Made by a program: the position numbers and the translations under genes. A DNA stretch of 64,000 nt from Nocardioides cremeus (lineage in GTDB: Bacteria; Actinomycetota; Actinomycetes; Propionibacteriales; Nocardioidaceae), in NCBI RefSeq assembly GCF_030518195.1, contig NZ_JAULSC010000005.1, positions 124,001 to 188,000 on the forward strand, read 5' to 3'. Positions 1-8,673 of this stretch are shown in pieces (positions within the stretch are counted from its first letter, which is position 1; the number at the start of each line of letters is the position of its first letter). Below the pieces are notes generated by a model. It did no database searches and was not told the origin of the DNA. It saw only the letters and a list, made by a program, of their open reading frames with translations.

Positions 1-1
1 C

Positions 2-1027
2 CGCGCCGAGACGCCGACCTTCCCCACCGTGCGACGCGGCGGGTACGACGCCTCCGCGGTCGACACCAAGGTGCGCCAGCTGCTCGGCGAGAAGAGCGGG
101 CTCTCCGGCGCGCTCGCCGAGTCCGAGCGCCGGGTGGCCGAGCTGCAGCGCGAGGTCGCCGCCGCGCGCGAGGAGCTCGCCGAGAGCGAGCGGCCGTCGT
201 ACGCCGGGCTGGGCGGGCGGGCCAGCTCGATGCTGCGCCTGGCCGAGGAGGAGGCCGCCGAGATCCGCGACACCGCCGAGCGCGACGCCGAGGAGATCCG
301 GGGCCAGGCCACCCGCGACGCCCAGGCGATCCGCGCCGACGCCTCCCGCGAGGCCGAGGACATGCGGATGGTGCAGCTCAAGGAGCTCGAGGAGCACCGC
401 ACCCGCGTCCTCGCCGACGCCGAGCAGGAGCTGAGCCTGGCGCGCAGCGAGGCCGCCGACGTGCTGGCCGCCGCGCGCCGCGAGTCCGACCAGCTGCGCC
501 TGGCCGCCGAGCAGGAGTCGACCGAGATGCGCACCTCGGCCCAGCGCGCGGTCGAGCAGGCCCGCGCGGCCGCCGACCGCGAGGTCCAGGAGGCCCGGCG
601 CACGTTGGCGGTGGAGAAGGAGCGCCTGGCCCGGGAGGCCAGCGACCACCACACCACCGCGATGAGCGAGACCCAGCGCCTGGTCACCGAGGCCGAGCAG
701 CGCGCGAGCGCGGCCGAGGAGCGGGCGGCGCAGGCCACCGCCCGGGCCACCCAGCACCGCGAGCAGGTCACCAAGGAGGCCGAGGCCCTGCTGGGCCGCG
801 CGCGCCGCGAGGCCGAGCAGATCGTCGTCTCGGCGCGCACCCAGTCGGAGTCGATCAGCTCGACCAGCACCGCCGAGGCCGAGCGCGAGCTGGCGAAGGT
901 CCGGGCCGAGGTCGAGCGGCTGCGCAAGCGCCGCGACGGCATCACCGCCCAGCTGGCCTCGCTGGCCGACCTGGTCAACGCCTTCGGCGACGACGAGGAG
1001 ACCAAGGCAGACGGCCCCGCCTCGTGA
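2..1027 (+). CDS. DivIVA-like coiled-coil protein (5' partial)
   Basis: The reading frame is open from base 2, so the true start lies upstream of the window; 341 residues are visible. Near the start of the visible part is a motif of the form VRRGGYD...VD, which resembles the N-terminal membrane-binding segment of DivIVA/Wag31-type polar scaffold proteins. The rest is almost entirely charged heptad sequence rich in Glu, Ala and Arg, which predicts one very long coiled coil. DivIVA-family proteins mark curved membrane and recruit cell-wall synthesis or division factors; that role here is inferred. The stop overlaps the start of the AI-2E transporter gene by 4 bp (GTGA), so the two are probably translationally coupled. 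It could also be a less specific DivIVA-domain scaffold rather than Wag31 itself. Confidence 0.7.
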   Translation, partial: RAETPTFPTVRRGGYDASAVDTKVRQLLGEKSGLSGALAESERRVAELQREVAAAREELAESERPSYAGLGGRASSMLRLAEEEAAEIRDTAERDAEEIRGQATRDAQAIRADASREAEDMRMVQLKELEEHRTRVLADAEQELSLARSEAADVLAAARRESDQLRLAAEQESTEMRTSAQRAVEQARAAADREVQEARRTLAVEKERLAREASDHHTTAMSETQRLVTEAEQRASAAEERAAQATARATQHREQVTKEAEALLGRARREAEQIVVSARTQSESISSTSTAEAERELAKVRAEVERLRKRRDGITAQLASLADLVNAFGDDEETKADGPAS

Positions 1028-2199
1028 GCGGGACGCGCGCCGAGGACGTCGCCGACGAGCCGGGCCCCCCCGCCGACGAGGCCACCGAGACCGACGCGCC
1101 CGACGGGGCAGCCGCGGACTCCGGGACCAAGCCGGGCGACCGTGAGGAGCTGGGCACCCCCGGACCCCCGCTCGACCGGCGCGCGCCGTTCTACCTGGGC
1201 TTCTTCGGCGGCCTCGGTGCGCTGACCGCGTGGTGGCTGGGCACGACGCTGCTCTCGATCAGCAGCACGCTGCTGCTCGTCGTGGTCTCGCTGTTCCTGG
1301 CCGCGGGCCTGCACCCGGCGGTGGAGGCATTGGCGCGCCGCGGCATGCGGCGCTCCTTGGCGGTGCTCACCGTCATCGTGGCGTTCCTGGTCGCGGTCGG
1401 GCTCTTCACCGTGGCCATCGTGCCGGTGATCACCGACCAGGTGGCCGCCATCACCGAGAGCGCCCCCGGCTGGTTCGACCAGCTGCAGCGCAACGAGCGG
1501 GTCCAGCAGCTCAACGAGGAGTACCAGGTCCTCGACAAGGCCCGCGACTACCTCAGCGGCGGCGACTTCGTCGGCACCCTCTTCGGTGGGGCGCTGGGCA
1601 TCGGGCTCGCGGTGCTCGGGGCGCTGTTCAACGCGTTCATCATCGTGGTGCTGACGCTCTACTTCCTGGCCTCGATGAACTCCACCAAGGCCGCCCTCTA
1701 CCAGCTCGCCCCGGCCTCGCGCCGCGACCGCGTCGCCAAGCTGGGCGACCGGGTGCTGGCCGGGGTTGGCGGCTACGTCTCGGGCGCCTTCGTGGTGGCC
1801 CTGGCCGCCGGGCTGTCCTCGCTGGTCTTCCTGTTCATCGTCGGGCTGGGCGAGTACGCCGTCGCGCTGGCCTTCGTGGTGGCGCTGCTCGACGTGATCC
1901 CGATGATCGGCGCGACCATCGGCGCGGTGATCGTGACCGCCATCGGCTTCGCCACCGACCCGACCATCGGGCTCGCGTGCCTGATCTTCTACGTGGTCTA
2001 CCAGCAGGTGGAGAACTACGTGATCTACCCGCGCGTGATGTCGCGCTCGGTCGACCTGCCCGGCGCGGTCATCGTGATCGCGGCGCTGGTGGGCGCGGCC
2101 CTGCTGGGCGTCGTGGGCGCGCTGCTGGCCATCCCGACGGCCGCGGCGATCCTGATGCTGGTGCGCGAGGTCGTCGTCCGCCGCCAGGACACCGCGTAG
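1024..2199 (+). CDS. AI-2E family transporter (PerM/DUF20)
   Basis: A 391-residue integral membrane protein. An acidic, Pro/Ala-rich cytoplasmic N-terminus of about 50 residues precedes about eight hydrophobic segments. Family hallmarks are present: the DVIPMIGATIG loop, the YQQVENYVIYPRVM segment near the C-terminal third, and the amphipathic region between membrane segments 3 and 4. Members were first described as autoinducer-2 exporters, but most actinobacterial members have no known substrate, and some act as ion or small-solute antiporters. The GTG start overlaps the stop of the upstream coiled-coil gene by 4 bp, which fixes the start and suggests one transcript. Confidence 0.85.
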   Translation: MSGTRAEDVADEPGPPADEATETDAPDGAAADSGTKPGDREELGTPGPPLDRRAPFYLGFFGGLGALTAWWLGTTLLSISSTLLLVVVSLFLAAGLHPAVEALARRGMRRSLAVLTVIVAFLVAVGLFTVAIVPVITDQVAAITESAPGWFDQLQRNERVQQLNEEYQVLDKARDYLSGGDFVGTLFGGALGIGLAVLGALFNAFIIVVLTLYFLASMNSTKAALYQLAPASRRDRVAKLGDRVLAGVGGYVSGAFVVALAAGLSSLVFLFIVGLGEYAVALAFVVALLDVIPMIGATIGAVIVTAIGFATDPTIGLACLIFYVVYQQVENYVIYPRVMSRSVDLPGAVIVIAALVGAALLGVVGALLAIPTAAAILMLVREVVVRRQDTA

Positions 2200-2200
2200 C

Positions 2201-2242
2201 CGCGAGCCGGCACGAGTTCCTCGCGAGCCGGCGCCAGTTCCT
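2201..2242. repeat. 21-bp tandem duplication
   Basis: Two adjacent 21-bp units (2201-2221 and 2222-2242), each beginning CGCGAGCCGG and ending AGTTCCT, differ at two positions. They fill the short gap between the convergent AI-2E transporter and AlkD-like genes. No hairpin strong enough to call a terminator is visible. Confidence 0.7.
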
Positions 2243-2253
2243 GGTCGGCGTCC

Positions 2254-2913
2254 TCAGCCGGCCCGCCTCTTCCGGATGGCGAGGCGGTAGGAGCGGCGCG
2301 GCATCGAGGGCTCGTGCGCGGCCAGGAGCGCGTCCAGAGCACCGGGGTCCCGATCGCCCGCGTGCCCCAGGTAGATGCCCACCGCGTTGGTGACGACCGG
2401 TTCGGGGTCGTCGCACAGGCCAGCGGCGACGGTGAACCCCTCGGCGAGGTCGGCGTCCGTCCCGCGCCGCACGAACCACAACGGCGCGGTGATCGCCGTA
2501 CGACGCCGCAACGGGTCGGCGGACCGTGCCAGGTCGTGCAGCACGTCGTACGGACCGGACGAGACCGTGGCGCCGACGACCCAGGGCGCGGCGCGGTCGA
2601 CCATGTCCCACGTGATGATGCGGTCGTGGTGGCGCAGGTAGGACTCGAGCAGCCACGGCTCGCCCGGGGTGCGGCGGGCCCGGAAGTCAAGGAGGCAGAA
2701 CGCCGCGAGCCGGGCTTCGTAGCAGTCCTCGGCGGCGAGCAGGTCGATCTCGGCTGGTGGCAGGGTGCTCGCGCGCTTGGCGATGTCGAAGAGGGTCCCC
2801 ATCCGCACGCCCAGCACAGGCACGGGCTCGGGGACCCGCCTGCGGGTCGCTGCCGCCCCCTCGACCGAGGCCTGTCCCTCCAGCAGGGCCAGCAGCTCGG
2901 CCGCCGTCGTCAC
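2254..2913 (-). CDS. DNA alkylation repair protein (AlkD-like)
   Basis: A 219-residue HEAT-like helical protein matching the AlkD/COG4912 family of DNA glycosylases, which remove bulky or cationic alkylated bases such as 3- and 7-alkylpurines. The central ITWDMVDRAAPWVVG segment corresponds to the conserved W-D-x-V-D block of the family. Helical repeats follow (LRRRTAITAPLWFVRRG, VVTNAVGIYLGHAG). I chose the GTG at 2913 because it follows a GAGGGTGG ribosome-binding stretch by about nine bases and begins the recognisable protein; longer open sequence upstream is antisense-like. The acetyltransferase gene lies 52 bp upstream on the same strand. Confidence 0.8.
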   Translation of the reverse strand: MTTAAELLALLEGQASVEGAAATRRRVPEPVPVLGVRMGTLFDIAKRASTLPPAEIDLLAAEDCYEARLAAFCLLDFRARRTPGEPWLLESYLRHHDRIITWDMVDRAAPWVVGATVSSGPYDVLHDLARSADPLRRRTAITAPLWFVRRGTDADLAEGFTVAAGLCDDPEPVVTNAVGIYLGHAGDRDPGALDALLAAHEPSMPRRSYRLAIRKRRAG

Positions 2914-2965
2914 AGGTGCCACCCTCGACCTCCTCGACCTCGTCGTCCTCGGGCTCGACAGGCTC

Positions 2966-3367
2966 TCAGGCACCGGGGTAGATCCGGTAGCCCTGCATCC
3001 GGGTGTGGCTGAAGGACTCGTAGAGACCCGAGGCGGTGTCGGTGACCAGGTCCATCCGCAGCGTCCCGGTGGCCTGGAAGGTCGCCACCACCAGCAACCG
3101 CGCGATGCCCCGGCCGCGGTGGTCGGGGTGCACGGCCACGAAGCCGAGGTGCGACTGCAGCACCCCGTCACCCATGGCCTGCGCCCAGCCGACCAGCTCG
3201 CCGTCGACGTCGGCGACGTACGCCGCCGCGCCCGGCGCCGTGCAGACCCGGTGCACGACCTCGGCGTCGGTCAGCGACGGCCACTGCACGGTGGTGGAGA
3301 GCCGGGCGATGGCCCGGGCGTCGCGGTCGTCCTGGTCGCGGTAGGGGCGGATGTCGGCGGTCGCCAT
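2966..3367 (-). CDS. GNAT-family N-acetyltransferase
   Basis: A 133-residue single-domain acetyltransferase. The acetyl-CoA binding motif A is clear as LGFVAVHPDHRGRGIARLLV, with the Gly-Arg-Gly pyrophosphate loop near residue 90. The C-terminal motif (LYESFSHTRMQGYRIYPG) is the usual beta-bulge region. The substrate cannot be read from sequence. It precedes the AlkD-like gene in the same direction, so the two may share a transcript. Confidence 0.85.
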   Translation of the reverse strand: MATADIRPYRDQDDRDARAIARLSTTVQWPSLTDAEVVHRVCTAPGAAAYVADVDGELVGWAQAMGDGVLQSHLGFVAVHPDHRGRGIARLLVVATFQATGTLRMDLVTDTASGLYESFSHTRMQGYRIYPGA

Positions 3368-3395
3368 GGCAGGCAGGCTATGCCCGACCCCGACC

Positions 3396-3716
3396 TCAGG
3401 GTCCGGTGACGGCGTCCGTGTCGCCGTCGAAGGTGAGGGTCAGGACGCAGCTCGCGCCCAGCGTCCCGGTGTACTCCTGGCCCTCACGCACCGGCTCCTG
3501 GTCGGCGGGCCACGCCTCGACGGTCCGGAACGAGAAGCCGTCCTGGCCGGGTGACTCGAAGGTGAACCGGACCTCCGCCCCCGCCTGCAGCACCTTGTAG
3601 CCGGCCACGGCGACACTCGAGTAGTGGGTCCAGCAACCGCCCGGGGTGGCCTCGGAGTCGATGACTCCCCACCCTTCGCCTTCGTCCCAGACGCGCACGC
3701 GTCCTCGTGTACTCAT
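3396..3716 (-). CDS. cold-shock-domain-like protein
   Basis: A 106-residue protein. Its first 65 residues follow the cold-shock fold pattern: RGRVRVWDEGEGWGVIDSE at strand 1-2, then WTHYSSVAVAGYKVLQAGAEVRFTFES. It lacks the canonical KGFGFI and VFVHFS RNP motifs; in their place are GWGVIDS and CWTHYSS. The C-terminal 40 residues (GQEYTGTLGASCVLTLTFDGD) form an unrelated short beta extension. Cold-shock proteins bind single-stranded RNA or DNA; the degenerate motifs leave nucleic-acid binding here uncertain. The ATG at 3716 is the only sensible start. Confidence 0.6.
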   Translation of the reverse strand: MSTRGRVRVWDEGEGWGVIDSEATPGGCWTHYSSVAVAGYKVLQAGAEVRFTFESPGQDGFSFRTVEAWPADQEPVREGQEYTGTLGASCVLTLTFDGDTDAVTGP

Positions 3717-3807
3717 CCGGTCCCTCGCTCTCGGTCCTGGAACCCTGGCAGAGGCCGACCCGCGCAGCAAGCGGTCGGCGCCTGCTCGGCACAGAGGCGT
3801 CCGCGAG

Positions 3808-3859
3808 TTCGTCGATCGTTCGACCAACGACCCAGCCCGTTGATCGAACGATCGACGAA
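3808..3859 (-). terminator. 22-bp-stem hairpin after the EamA gene
   Basis: Arms at 3808-3829 and 3838-3859 pair over 22 bp with one G-T wobble and an 8-base loop. The hairpin lies 36 bp past the stop of the EamA transporter on the minus strand and before the start of the cold-shock-like gene. There is no clear T-tract. The arm end TCGACCAACG also occurs in the palindrome near 28.9 kb, so it may belong to a dispersed palindromic repeat family. Confidence 0.55.
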
Positions 3860-3895
3860 TCGAGAGAGCCGGCCCGGACGGACCGCCCGGGAGGC

Positions 3896-4867
3896 TCAGG
3901 TGACGACGGGCTCGGTGCGCACCACGCGCGACTCCCCCAGCTTGACCACGACCACGCCCGCGAGCACCAGCACGCCCCCGAGCAGCTGGACCAGGCGCGG
4001 CAGCTCGTCGAGCAGCACCCACGCGAAGACCACGGCGGCCAGCACCTCGGTCAGCGCGACGAAGGAGGCCAGGCGCGAGCCGAGGCGCCGTCCGGCCGCG
4101 ATCCCGGTCGTGTAGGACAGCCCCGCGGTGACCAGGCCCAGCAGCAGCACCGGCACCCACCAGGGGACCTCGCCGACGGCGTACGTCGCCGGCGCCGTGC
4201 CGGCCGTCATCGGCATCAGCCCGACCAGACCCAGCGTGGCCAGCACCAGGGCTCCGACCACCAGCCCGCCCGCGGCCAGCGCGAAGGGCGGCAGTCCGTT
4301 GTCCTCGTCGGCGGAGATCACGAAGTACGTGGCCGCGCCCACCATGGCGCCCAGGCCCCAGGCAACGCCGGGCAGGCTGATGTCGGCGCCGGAGACCACG
4401 TCGAGGACCAGCACCAGGCCCGCGGCGGCCAGCGCGGCGCCGAGCAGGGTGACGGCGCTGGGCCGCTGGCCGTGGCGCAGCCACAGCCAGACGACCACCG
4501 CCGCCGGAGCGGTGTACTCGATCAGGAGCGCCGGTCCGACCTGCATGTACTGCACGGCCGAGAAGTAGCAGAACTGCGCGCCGGCCACCGCCAGCACGCC
4601 GTACGTCACCACCAGCCCGGTGTTGCGCCGCAGCAGGTCCCACCGGCCCCGCAGCGAGACCAGCCCGAGCGGCAGCACGACCACCGCGGCGATGGCGACC
4701 CTGATCAGCACGGTCGCGCCCGGGCTCCACCCGGTGTCGAGCAGGCCCCGGGCCAGGGCGCCGGAGAGCCCGAAGGAGAGGGCCGAGACCAGGGCGAAGG
4801 CCAGGCCGGCGCCCAGGCGGGACGTCGCGGCGGCGGGCACCGGGGCGTCATGGGTCAACGTCGTCAT
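3896..4867 (-). CDS. EamA/DMT-family transporter
   Basis: A 323-residue membrane protein with about ten hydrophobic segments arranged as two EamA repeats. The first repeat runs from roughly residue 20 to 150 and the second from about 165 to 310. Both repeats end with the Leu-rich LGAALAAAGLVLVL / LGGVLVLAGVVVV signature of drug/metabolite exporters, close to RhaT/RarD types. The substrate is unknown. The divergent CGNR regulator starts 39 bp away, and the shared intergenic region carries a strong promoter for this gene, which suggests that the regulator controls the exporter. Confidence 0.85.
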   Translation of the reverse strand: MTTLTHDAPVPAAATSRLGAGLAFALVSALSFGLSGALARGLLDTGWSPGATVLIRVAIAAVVVLPLGLVSLRGRWDLLRRNTGLVVTYGVLAVAGAQFCYFSAVQYMQVGPALLIEYTAPAAVVVWLWLRHGQRPSAVTLLGAALAAAGLVLVLDVVSGADISLPGVAWGLGAMVGAATYFVISADEDNGLPPFALAAGGLVVGALVLATLGLVGLMPMTAGTAPATYAVGEVPWWVPVLLLGLVTAGLSYTTGIAAGRRLGSRLASFVALTEVLAAVVFAWVLLDELPRLVQLLGGVLVLAGVVVVKLGESRVVRTEPVVT

Positions 4868-4875
4868 GGGTCATG

Positions 4876-4905
4876 ACGCTAGAGCGTGCTTTGGTAACGT
4901 GTCAA
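4876..4905 (-). promoter_or_regulatory. sigma-70-type promoter of the EamA gene
   Basis: On the minus strand TTGACA (4905-4900) is followed after 18 bases by TAGCGT (4881-4876). The -10 element ends eight bases before the ATG at 4867, so the transcript has at most a one- or two-base leader. This is a consensus -35 and a typical actinobacterial TANNNT -10 element. Confidence 0.65.
4895..4900 (+). promoter_or_regulatory. -10 element of the CGNR gene (leaderless)
   Basis: TAACGT sits six bases before the GTG at 4907, the spacing expected when transcription starts on the first base of the codon. It overlaps the spacer of the divergent EamA promoter, so the two polymerases compete for the same DNA. 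Confidence 0.45.
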
Positions 4906-4906
4906 C

Positions 4907-5446
4907 GTGGTTTTCGCTCATGACACCGAGATGTCCCTCCAGGCCGCCGTGACCCTGGTCAACACCGCCCTGGAACCGGACACGTTGACGACCGTCGAGG
5001 AGCTCGACGAGTTCTTCAGCACCCACCAGTACAGCGGGCGCCACGAGCAGACCGTCGACGAGCTCGACGAGGTGCGCGGGCTGCGCACGGTCCTGCGCGA
5101 GCTCATGCTGGCCGAGCGTGACGACGCCGTCGAGCTGGTCAACACCATGCTGGCCGACGCCGGAGCGGTGCCCCGCCTGGTGCGCCACGAAGGCTACGAC
5201 TGGCACGTCCACGCCATCGCCGCCGACGCCGCCCTCGTCACCCGCATCACCGTCGAGACGGCGATGGCGATGATCGACGTGATCCGCACCGACGAGATGT
5301 CGCGGCTCGGCGTGTGCGCCGACGACGACTGCGACGGCATCGTCCTGGACCTGTCGCGCAACCGCTCGCGGCGCTTCTGCTCGACCACGTGCGGCAACCG
5401 CAACGCCGTGGCCGCCTACCGGGCACGCCAGAGCGACACGGCATGA
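4907..5446 (+). CDS. CGNR zinc-finger (ABATE-domain) regulator
   Basis: A 179-residue protein. An N-terminal helical ABATE region of about 125 residues precedes a C-terminal zinc finger with Cys137, Cys142, Cys158 and Cys162 and the diagnostic CSTTCGNR sequence. CGNR proteins are putative stress-linked transcription regulators that bind DNA through the finger. The GTG start has a -10 box six bases upstream. Being divergent from an EamA exporter is a recurrent arrangement for small regulator/exporter pairs; regulation of that exporter is inferred. Confidence 0.85.
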   Translation: MVFAHDTEMSLQAAVTLVNTALEPDTLTTVEELDEFFSTHQYSGRHEQTVDELDEVRGLRTVLRELMLAERDDAVELVNTMLADAGAVPRLVRHEGYDWHVHAIAADAALVTRITVETAMAMIDVIRTDEMSRLGVCADDDCDGIVLDLSRNRSRRFCSTTCGNRNAVAAYRARQSDTA

Positions 5447-5478
5447 CCAGCACGGCATGACGGGCACGGCGTAACCGA
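5437..5478. repeat. three imperfect 14-bp tandem units
   Basis: Units at 5437-5450, 5451-5464 and 5465-5478 start CACGGCATGACC, CACGGCATGACG and CACGGCGTAACC. The first contains the TGA stop of the CGNR gene, so slippage here would change the protein end or the spacer only. Confidence 0.65.
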
Positions 5479-5526
5479 CACCTCGTGCCCGCGTTGGAGG
5501 GGCAGTCCCCACCGAAAGGCTCCTCC

Positions 5527-7446
5527 ATGACGCCCCCGCGCCACCGCCTGCTCGCGCTCACCAGCGCAGCGGTCCTCTCGCTCTCCGTCCTCGGCCCCAC
5601 CGGCGCCGCGGCCGAGGGCCCCGCCAGCACCACCGCGTACGCCGCTGCCGCCGACCGCGCCCTCGAGCGCCTGGTCGCCACCCGCCCCGGCCTGGCCCGC
5701 CTCACGAGCGCCGTCCCGTCGGCGTCCGGCCCCGAGCGGGCGATCGTCACCTTCGACGCCGTCCCCACCTCCGGCCAGGTCGCCGCCCTGCGCGCCCTCG
5801 GCCTGGTCGTGCAGCCGATGGAAGCGCTGCCGCTGGCCCTGGTCGCCGGCCCCCGCAGCGCGCTGCTGGCCGCCGTCGTCGACGGCATCGGCCTCGACGT
5901 CTACCCCGACGAGCAGCTCAGCTACCACGACACCGCCTCGAGCGACGTGACCTCCTCCAGCCCGAAGGCCGCGGCCGCCCTGCGCCGCCAGGGCCTGACC
6001 GGCAAGGGCGTCACCGTCGGCATCGTCGACTCCGGCTGCGACGGCACCCACCCCGACCTGGCCCAGCGGATGGCCTACAACACCATCCTGGTCAGCCCCG
6101 AGTACGCCAACGCCGGCACCGACCCGATGCTGGTCGTGCCGACCACCGGCTCGCCGTACGACAACACCGACCTCGGCAGCGGCCACGGCACCCACGTCGC
6201 CGGCATCGTCGCCGCCGACGGCACCTCGGGCCCCGAGCACATCGGCGTCGCCCCCGACGCCGAGCTCGCCTGCTTCGCCATCGGCGCGGTCATCACCACC
6301 ACCGCCGTGGTCACCGCCTACGACCACATGCTGGCCGACGACGACATGTTCGACATCGACGTCATCAACAACTCCTGGGGCAACAGCTTCCGCCAGTACG
6401 ACCCGGCCGACCCGGTCAACGTGGCCACCAAGGCCGTCACCGAGCGCGGTGCCGTCGTCGTCTTCTCGGCCGGCAACTCCGGCAGCGACGACGCCGAGGC
6501 CAGCGTCTCCCCCTTCAACCAGGCGCCCTGGGTGATCTCGGTGGCGGCCAGCGACCTCGACCGCAAGCGCGGCGGCTTCTCCTCCAACGGCCTCGAGCAC
6601 GACAACCTGCGTGCGGTGCCGATCGGCGAGGACGGCCACACCGTGGTCCGCGGCGACCGCTTCGGCTCCACCTCCCCCGACATGACCGCCCCGGGCGTGC
6701 AGATCTCCTCCTCGTGCGACAGCACCGGCAGCGTCATCGGCCCGTGCCCGCAGGGCGGCAACGCCTCCGCCTCGGGCACCTCGATGTCCTCGCCCCACAT
6801 CGCCGGGGTCGCCGCGGTGCTCGTGCAGGCCAACCCGCGCCTGAGCCCGCGCCAGGTCCAGGACGCACTCAAGGCCACCGCGACCCGCGTGAGCGGCGAC
6901 GACGGCACCGTCCTCTCCTACCAGGTGGGCTACGGCCACGTGAACCTCGACAAGGCCGTGCGCCTGGTCAAGGGCAAGAAGGGCAAGCGCCTCTCGCGCG
7001 CCATCGGCAAGCGGCTGCGTGCCGCCGACCGTCGCCTGGCCCGCGAGGACGCCTGGACCGTGCGCCGCAGCGACGTGTGGCAGGACGACGCCCCGGTGGT
7101 CGCGCTCGGCGGCTCCTACGCCGCCACCCGCGAGGTCCGGGTGGGCAGGCGCACCGACGCCCTGAAGATCGCGCTCGTCTACCCGACCCCGGGCACGGCC
7201 GCGAACCTCGCCCTCTACACCGCGACCGTCCGCGACGCCGATGGCGAGCAGGTCGCCCAGACCACGACCGAGATCGGCTACAGCACCGGCAGCGCGTCCG
7301 CGCTCGTCGAGGGCCTGGCGCCGGGCCGCTACACGGTCGAGGTCACCGGCGACTACTCGGTCTCCGACCCCGACACCATCGACAGCGACTCGCTCAACGG
7401 CCGCGTGGTGTTCCTGCAGGTCGCCCAGCTGCGCGCGCGCCGCTGA
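5527..7446 (+). CDS. secreted S8 subtilisin-like serine protease
   Basis: A 639-residue exported protease. A signal peptide (MTPPRHRLLALTSAAVLSLS, cleaved near the AAA at residue 25-30) is followed by an inhibitor-I9-like propeptide to about residue 150. The S8 domain has the catalytic triad Asp168 (GIVDSGCDGTHPDL), His220 (GHGTHVAGI) and Ser419 (SGTSMSSPH), with the oxyanion Asn in the NNSWGN block. A C-terminal beta domain of about 150 residues follows, probably a P/pre-peptidase-type domain. I start at the ATG at 5527 because AAAGG lies seven bases upstream and it opens the signal peptide. The likely role is extracellular protein degradation. Confidence 0.9.
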   Translation: MTPPRHRLLALTSAAVLSLSVLGPTGAAAEGPASTTAYAAAADRALERLVATRPGLARLTSAVPSASGPERAIVTFDAVPTSGQVAALRALGLVVQPMEALPLALVAGPRSALLAAVVDGIGLDVYPDEQLSYHDTASSDVTSSSPKAAAALRRQGLTGKGVTVGIVDSGCDGTHPDLAQRMAYNTILVSPEYANAGTDPMLVVPTTGSPYDNTDLGSGHGTHVAGIVAADGTSGPEHIGVAPDAELACFAIGAVITTTAVVTAYDHMLADDDMFDIDVINNSWGNSFRQYDPADPVNVATKAVTERGAVVVFSAGNSGSDDAEASVSPFNQAPWVISVAASDLDRKRGGFSSNGLEHDNLRAVPIGEDGHTVVRGDRFGSTSPDMTAPGVQISSSCDSTGSVIGPCPQGGNASASGTSMSSPHIAGVAAVLVQANPRLSPRQVQDALKATATRVSGDDGTVLSYQVGYGHVNLDKAVRLVKGKKGKRLSRAIGKRLRAADRRLAREDAWTVRRSDVWQDDAPVVALGGSYAATREVRVGRRTDALKIALVYPTPGTAANLALYTATVRDADGEQVAQTTTEIGYSTGSASALVEGLAPGRYTVEVTGDYSVSDPDTIDSDSLNGRVVFLQVAQLRARR

Positions 7447-7528
7447 GGCCCGCTCGTCGTCGGCGACGAACCACGCCATCCGGACCCCCTGGGTGCCAGA
7501 CTGGCCCCGAACGAGAAGGAGGACCCGG

Positions 7529-7888
7529 ATGCGCGTGCTCGTCGTCGACGACGACCCGGACCTGTCGATGCTGATGCAGCTGGTGCTCTCGCGCCAGGGC
7601 GGCCACGACGTCGACACCGCCGGTGACGGTCTGGAGGCGCTCGCGCTCCTGGCCGACAGCGAGTACGACGTCGTGGTGCTCGACTGGAACATGCCCCGTC
7701 TCGACGGCCTCGGCCTGTGCGCGGCCATCCGCGGCGACCTGCAGCGCCACGACCTGCCGCTGCTGATGGTCACCGCCCTGCCCGATCACGCCACGGCCAG
7801 GGCCGCCGGCATCGACCAGGTGCTCGGCAAGCCGTTCAGCACCTCCGCGCTGCTGGGCGCCGTGGACGGCCTCGCGCAGCCGGCCTAG
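7529..7888 (+). CDS. single-domain response regulator
   Basis: A 119-residue stand-alone receiver domain (CheY/Spo0F-like). Acidic pocket residues are Asp7-Asp9, the phospho-acceptor is Asp52 in [13 protein letters not shown], the switch Thr is Thr82, and the conserved Lys is Lys101 in LGKPFS. There is no output domain, so it must act through a partner protein. The start is fixed by AAGGAGG six bases upstream of the ATG. No histidine kinase is adjacent. Its stop shares the palindrome CTAG with the stop of the convergent gene. Confidence 0.9.
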   Translation: MRVLVVDDDPDLSMLMQLVLSRQGGHDVDTAGDGLEALALLADSEYDVVVLDWNMPRLDGLGLCAAIRGDLQRHDLPLLMVTALPDHATARAAGIDQVLGKPFSTSALLGAVDGLAQPA

Positions 7889-8634
7889 AAGTCGAACAGG
7901 TCGCCGAAGCCCTCGCCGATCCCGCCCAGCCCCTCGCCGAGACCCTCGCCGATCCCGCCCAGGGCGTCGAAGCCGCCCATCCCGCTGAAGAGCAGCCCGG
8001 CGAACATCCAATCCATCGGCGTGAAGCCGCCGTAGTAGCCCTGCGCATAGGGCTGGTAGGCCCGACCGCCCTGCCAGTACGGCACCCGGCGGGTGCCCAC
8101 CATCACCTGGCGCGAGTCGGGCTCGGCCCCCGCCAGCACCCGCTCGGCGTCGAGGGCGCAGGCGGGCACCTCGCGGCGGGCACCCCCGGACGGGGTGAAC
8201 GGCACGTCGGCGGTGGACAGGCCGTGGCGCGGGTCGAAGAAGCACGGCGGACGCCGCGTCGGCAGCGGCTCCCCGTGCACGCGCGCCTGCACGCAGGCCA
8301 CCGCGTAGCGCCCGTCCTCGATGATCCTCGTGACGTCCTCGACCTCGCTGGGGCTGGTGATGGCCTCGCCGGCCGCCTTGGCGGCCTCGTAGGCGTCGAG
8401 CGCACGCTGGTAGTCGGCGTTGGCCCCGGCGTCCAGCGTGTGCCCCAGCATCTCGGCGTCGAGGTCCTGCAGCTCGGTGCCCAGCGCGGTGACGTCCTCG
8501 AAGACCAGCTGGCGCACCGGGGCGAGCTCGGCCTGCCGGGCCTCCTCGGCCCGGCGCCGGCTCGCCTGGGTCACCCACAGGAGCAGGCCGCCGCCCGCGG
8601 CGAGGGCCAGCAGGACGGTCAGCAGGTCTTGCAT
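7885..8634 (-). CDS. uncharacterised single-pass membrane protein
   Basis: A 249-residue protein I do not recognise by name. One N-terminal membrane segment (residues 4-21) is followed by an Arg/Glu-rich coiled coil to about residue 65, an alpha-helical middle, and a region with Cys and Pro (residues 125-165). An aromatic, Gly-rich stretch ([18 protein letters not shown]) comes next, and the C-terminal tail is an almost periodic [20 protein letters not shown]. The Gly-Glu tail could be an amphipathic helix or a flexible surface. The gene ends 4 bp inside the convergent response-regulator gene. Confidence 0.65.
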   Translation of the reverse strand: MQDLLTVLLALAAGGGLLLWVTQASRRRAEEARQAELAPVRQLVFEDVTALGTELQDLDAEMLGHTLDAGANADYQRALDAYEAAKAAGEAITSPSEVEDVTRIIEDGRYAVACVQARVHGEPLPTRRPPCFFDPRHGLSTADVPFTPSGGARREVPACALDAERVLAGAEPDSRQVMVGTRRVPYWQGGRAYQPYAQGYYGGFTPMDWMFAGLLFSGMGGFDALGGIGEGLGEGLGGIGEGFGDLFDF

Positions 8635-8673
8635 GCCGCCATCCTACGGACCCGCGCCGCGCGCGGGCGGGCC

